Source of the DNA: Pseudobdellovibrionaceae bacterium
Lineage (GTDB): Bacteria > Bdellovibrionota > Bdellovibrionia > Bdellovibrionales > JAMPXM01
Length of the DNA: 7,129 bases
Assembly (NCBI GenBank): GCA_022843085.1
Contig: JALHOI010000162.1
Location: 1 to 7,129 of the forward strand
Direction of reading: 5' to 3'
The notes under the pieces were generated by a model that saw only the letters and a list, made by a program, of their open reading frames with translations, was not told the origin of the DNA and ran no database searches. Positions 5,450-7,129 of this stretch are shown piece by piece. The translations under genes were made by a program, and so were the position numbers. Each line of letters starts with the position of its first letter. The first letter of the stretch is position 1.

Positions 5450-6820
5450 ATGCGTAAACCAGCCGACAATATTGAAATCTTCGCGCGCCGCCGCCGCCTT
5501 CTCGCTGAAAAAGCGAAGGGCAGTGCTGTCGTGATTCCGTCACACCCCGAGATGATTCGAAACAACGACGTTCATCATCCGTATCGTCAGGATACGAATT
5601 TGTTTTACCTCACAGGTTGGGAAGAGCCCGAATCAGTCTTCGTATTTCGTCCCGGGCAGACTCCCGAAACGGTGATGTTTGTGCGAGCGAAAGATGTCGA
5701 GCGAGAAACGTGGGATGGGTTTCGTTACGGCCCCCAAGGTTGCGAGCAAGAATTTCGAATCGACAAAACCTATCTTGTCGAAGATTTTGCGAAAGAGATT
5801 CCAGAACTCTTAAAGACCGCCGATCGCGTGTACTACCGCTTCGGTATCGACCGAGCGTTCGATCAGCGCATGCTTTCGTCTCTCGATGGCGTTCGCCGCG
5901 CGCACGGGCGATCGGGTCGTGGGCATCTTCCGGTTCTCGATTCGTGGGAGCTGATCGGCGAGCTTCGTGCGATCAAAACCGCAGACGATGTCGATCTCAT
6001 GCGCCGCGCGGGAAAAGTAAGTGCGCTGGCACACGTTGAAGTTATGAAAGCAACGAAGCCAGGGATGACTGAGAAGCAATTGCTTGGAGTTTTTCTTGGT
6101 AGCATCTATGCACAAAACGCCGATCGCGAAGGTTACGGCACAATCATGGCATCGGGCGCAAACGCGTGCACGCTTCACTACACGTTTAACGACCAAACTT
6201 GCCGCGACGGCGACTTACTGTTGATCGACGCAGGAGCCGAGGTTCGCTACTACACGGGCGACATCACTCGCACATTTCCTGTGAACGGCAGATTCACGGC
6301 GGCTCAACGTAAAGTCTACGATCGTGTCCTCGAGATTCAAAAAGAACTGTGCGCGACTGCAAAACCGGGCGTGCTTTTTAAATCGCTGCAAGATCGCACG
6401 ATCGATTTTTTAACCGATGCGATGATCGACTTAAAACTCATCAAAACGTCGCGCTCGGAAGCGATTGAACGGCTGCTCTACAAAAAGTACTACCCGCACG
6501 GGGTCAGCCATTATCTTGGCATGGACGTTCACGACACGGGGCTCTATCAAACGCCCTCCGAGGCCGGCGCGCAGACCCTTCAGTCGCGCAAGCTCGAGGC
6601 CGGCGTCGCGTTTACCATTGAGCCCGGCCTCTACATTCCCCTCGACGATCAAGATGCACCTGAAGAGCTTCGCGGCATCGGCGTTCGAATCGAAGACGAC
6701 GTTGTCGTAACTGCGACTGGCGCTGAAAACCTGACCGCCGATGCTCCGAAAGAAGTCGCCGACCTCGAGGCCCTCATTGGGAGAGGGTACCCGGTTCCTT
6801 TTGCAGAAGCGGTGCGTTAG
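5450..6820 (+). CDS. pepP: Xaa-Pro aminopeptidase (aminopeptidase P, peptidase family M24B)
   Basis: Aminopeptidase P removes an N-terminal residue that precedes proline, using a two-metal (usually manganese) centre in the cytoplasm. The 456-residue protein has the AMP_N domain (about 1-165, with NDVHHPYRQDTNLFYLTGW) and the pita-bread M24 domain (about 175-435). All five metal ligands are visible: Asp260 (IDAGAE), Asp271 (GDITRTF), His354 (HGVSHYLGMDVHD), Glu391 (TIEPGLY) and Glu415 (RIEDDV). Trp88, His243 and His361 also fall where I recall the E. coli PepP active-site residues. An insertion of about eight residues separates His354 from Glu391 relative to E. coli; it probably includes the DDQDAPEEL stretch. 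The ATG at 5450 has no Shine-Dalgarno sequence, and the predicted transcription start is almost on it. It is transcribed alone: divergent upstream, a stem-loop downstream. Confidence 0.95.
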   Translation: MRKPADNIEIFARRRRLLAEKAKGSAVVIPSHPEMIRNNDVHHPYRQDTNLFYLTGWEEPESVFVFRPGQTPETVMFVRAKDVERETWDGFRYGPQGCEQEFRIDKTYLVEDFAKEIPELLKTADRVYYRFGIDRAFDQRMLSSLDGVRRAHGRSGRGHLPVLDSWELIGELRAIKTADDVDLMRRAGKVSALAHVEVMKATKPGMTEKQLLGVFLGSIYAQNADREGYGTIMASGANACTLHYTFNDQTCRDGDLLLIDAGAEVRYYTGDITRTFPVNGRFTAAQRKVYDRVLEIQKELCATAKPGVLFKSLQDRTIDFLTDAMIDLKLIKTSRSEAIERLLYKKYYPHGVSHYLGMDVHDTGLYQTPSEAGAQTLQSRKLEAGVAFTIEPGLYIPLDDQDAPEELRGIGVRIEDDVVVTATGAENLTADAPKEVADLEALIGRGYPVPFAEAVR

Positions 6821-6825
6821 TCGAC

Positions 6826-6864
6826 ATTTCGAAGGCCGCCTTTGCGTTCTCAGGCCTTCGAAGT
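6826..6864 (+). terminator. Stem-loop after pepP, candidate terminator without U-tract
   Basis: TTCGAAGGCC (6828-6837) pairs perfectly with GGCCTTCGAA (6853-6862), a 10-bp stem extended by one G-U and one A-U pair, with a 15-base loop. It starts a few bases after the pepP stop and ends 21 bases before the tRNA gene. No run of T follows on either strand, so termination would need help, or the structure may instead protect the pepP mRNA 3' end. Confidence 0.5.
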
Positions 6865-6885
6865 TAAGACCAATTTCGCGTCTCT

Positions 6886-6962
6886 GCAGCCATAGCTCAA
6901 TCGGATAGAGTATGTGACTTCGAATCACAGGGTTCCAGGTTCAAGTCCTGGTGGCTGCACCA
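6886..6962 (+). tRNA. tRNA-Arg, anticodon UCG
   Basis: A full cloverleaf can be folded by eye. The acceptor stem is GCAGCCA with TGGCTGC (7 bp) and discriminator A6959, and the encoded CCA is at 6960-6962. The D stem is GCTC/GAGT. The anticodon stem TGTGA/TCACA encloses loop CTTCGAA, with anticodon TCG at 6920-6922, which reads CGA (arginine). The variable loop is five bases, and the T stem CCAGG/CCTGG carries loop TTCAAGT. A weak promoter may lie inside the preceding stem-loop (TTGCGT 6842-6847, TTAAGA 6864-6869). An insertion sequence begins eight bases after the CCA, leaving the tRNA intact. Confidence 0.97.
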
Positions 6963-6970
6963 AAATAAAA

Positions 6971-7036
6971 GGATCTTCCCATTTAACTGTTGGTCAGGAT
7001 CTTCCCATTTGGATCTTCCCATTTAACTGTTGGTCA
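6971..7036. repeat. Tandem repeat at the end of the insertion sequence
   Basis: The block GGATCTTCCCATTT occurs three times, at 6971, 6997 and 7011, with no mismatch. Copies one and three are followed by the same 12 bases, AACTGTTGGTCA; copy two is not. The layout is therefore 26 + 14 + 26 bases with no spacers. The last copy ends on the stop codon of the minus-strand transposase. GG-starting ends are usual for ISL3-family inverted repeats, so each copy is probably a full or partial terminal repeat. Confidence 0.9.
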
Positions 7037-7129
7037 CGACGCGTAACCCTCATGAAGACAAGCACTTAGAAATCTCAAACGATAATTTCGAAAGCTCTTA
7101 TACCCGTAGGCCCGCTTCTGAACAAGCTT
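7034..7129 (-). CDS. Transposase, ISL3-like family, C-terminal fragment (partial)
   Basis: On the minus strand a frame is open from the window edge to a TGA at 7036-7034 and encodes 31 residues. It contains KRAYGYKSFRNYRLRFL, which closely resembles the conserved C-terminal KRxAxGFRNFxNYRLRIL block of ISL3-type DDE transposases as I know them. The catalytic Asp and Glu residues lie upstream, outside the window, so activity cannot be judged. The stop codon sits on the innermost copy of the end repeat, the compact gene-to-end arrangement normal for insertion sequences. Confidence 0.72.
   Translation of the reverse strand, partial: KLVQKRAYGYKSFRNYRLRFLSACLHEGYAS

Larger units (their letters stand above)
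6971..7129 (-). mobile_element. Right end of an ISL3-like insertion sequence (cut by the window edge)
   Basis: The element is read from its tip at 6971 (GGATCTTCCC...) inward through the triplicated end repeat into the 3' end of a transposase gene on the minus strand. The family call rests on the transposase tail and on the GG-starting terminus, both features of ISL3 elements. The left end and the rest of the transposase lie outside the window. The eight bases between the tRNA CCA and the tip (AAATAAAA, 6963-6970) have the length and AT-richness expected of an ISL3 target duplication, but the other copy cannot be seen. Confidence 0.65.

Noticed and set aside
6971..7036. CRISPR array
   Set aside because: The repeats are directly adjacent, with no spacers, and lie at the end of a transposase gene.
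7124..7129. Window ends exactly on AAGCTT (HindIII site)
   Set aside because: It could reflect a cloned fragment boundary or chance; it has no biological meaning by itself.

Overview
This window reads as a chromosomal segment of a Gram-negative bacterium with roughly 50-55% GC. It carries a housekeeping operon on the plus strand, a short divergent pair, a tRNA gene, and the end of an insertion sequence at the right edge. A lipoprotein with a classical lipobox, a small exported protein with a Sec signal peptide, and densely packed genes suggest a proteobacterium-like lineage. The gene style and the patatin-like lipoprotein next to tlyA make Bdellovibrionota my best guess, but that is an inference, not a demonstrated placement.

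Left part (1-380): no gene can be assigned in 1-74. A 74-residue two-helix membrane protein (75-299) follows. A bulged hairpin overlaps its stop codon, and a promoter with a perfect TTGACA box comes next. The predicted start of transcription falls almost on the ATG of xseA.

Centre (381-4890): xseA, xseB, ispA and tlyA are joined by one-base stop/start overlaps (TAATG, TAATG, TAGTG), and a lipoprotein gene overlaps the 3' end of tlyA by 32 bases. The first two genes encode both subunits of exodeoxyribonuclease VII. The third encodes a farnesyl diphosphate synthase-type prenyltransferase and the fourth an rRNA 2'-O-methyltransferase of the TlyA family. This is the familiar xseA-xseB-ispA-dxs-tlyA neighbourhood, but without dxs. 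The fifth gene is a patatin-fold lipoprotein whose nucleophile serine is replaced by glutamate, so it looks like a pseudoenzyme.

Right part (4891-7129): a small exported protein of unknown function lies on the minus strand, convergent with the lipoprotein gene. It shares a 108-base divergent intergenic region, which contains a palindrome, with pepP (Xaa-Pro aminopeptidase, M24 family, all metal ligands present). A 10-bp stem-loop follows pepP, then tRNA-Arg(UCG) with an encoded CCA. Eight bases after the CCA begins a tandem repeat that appears to be the terminal inverted repeat of an ISL3-like insertion sequence. The last 31 codons of its transposase are readable on the minus strand up to the window edge.

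The most notable points are the glutamate-for-serine patatin lipoprotein, the trimmed active-site loop of the prenyl synthase, the triplicated insertion-sequence end beside the tRNA, and two genes that look leaderless. I saw no CRISPR array and no clear defence or phage system.
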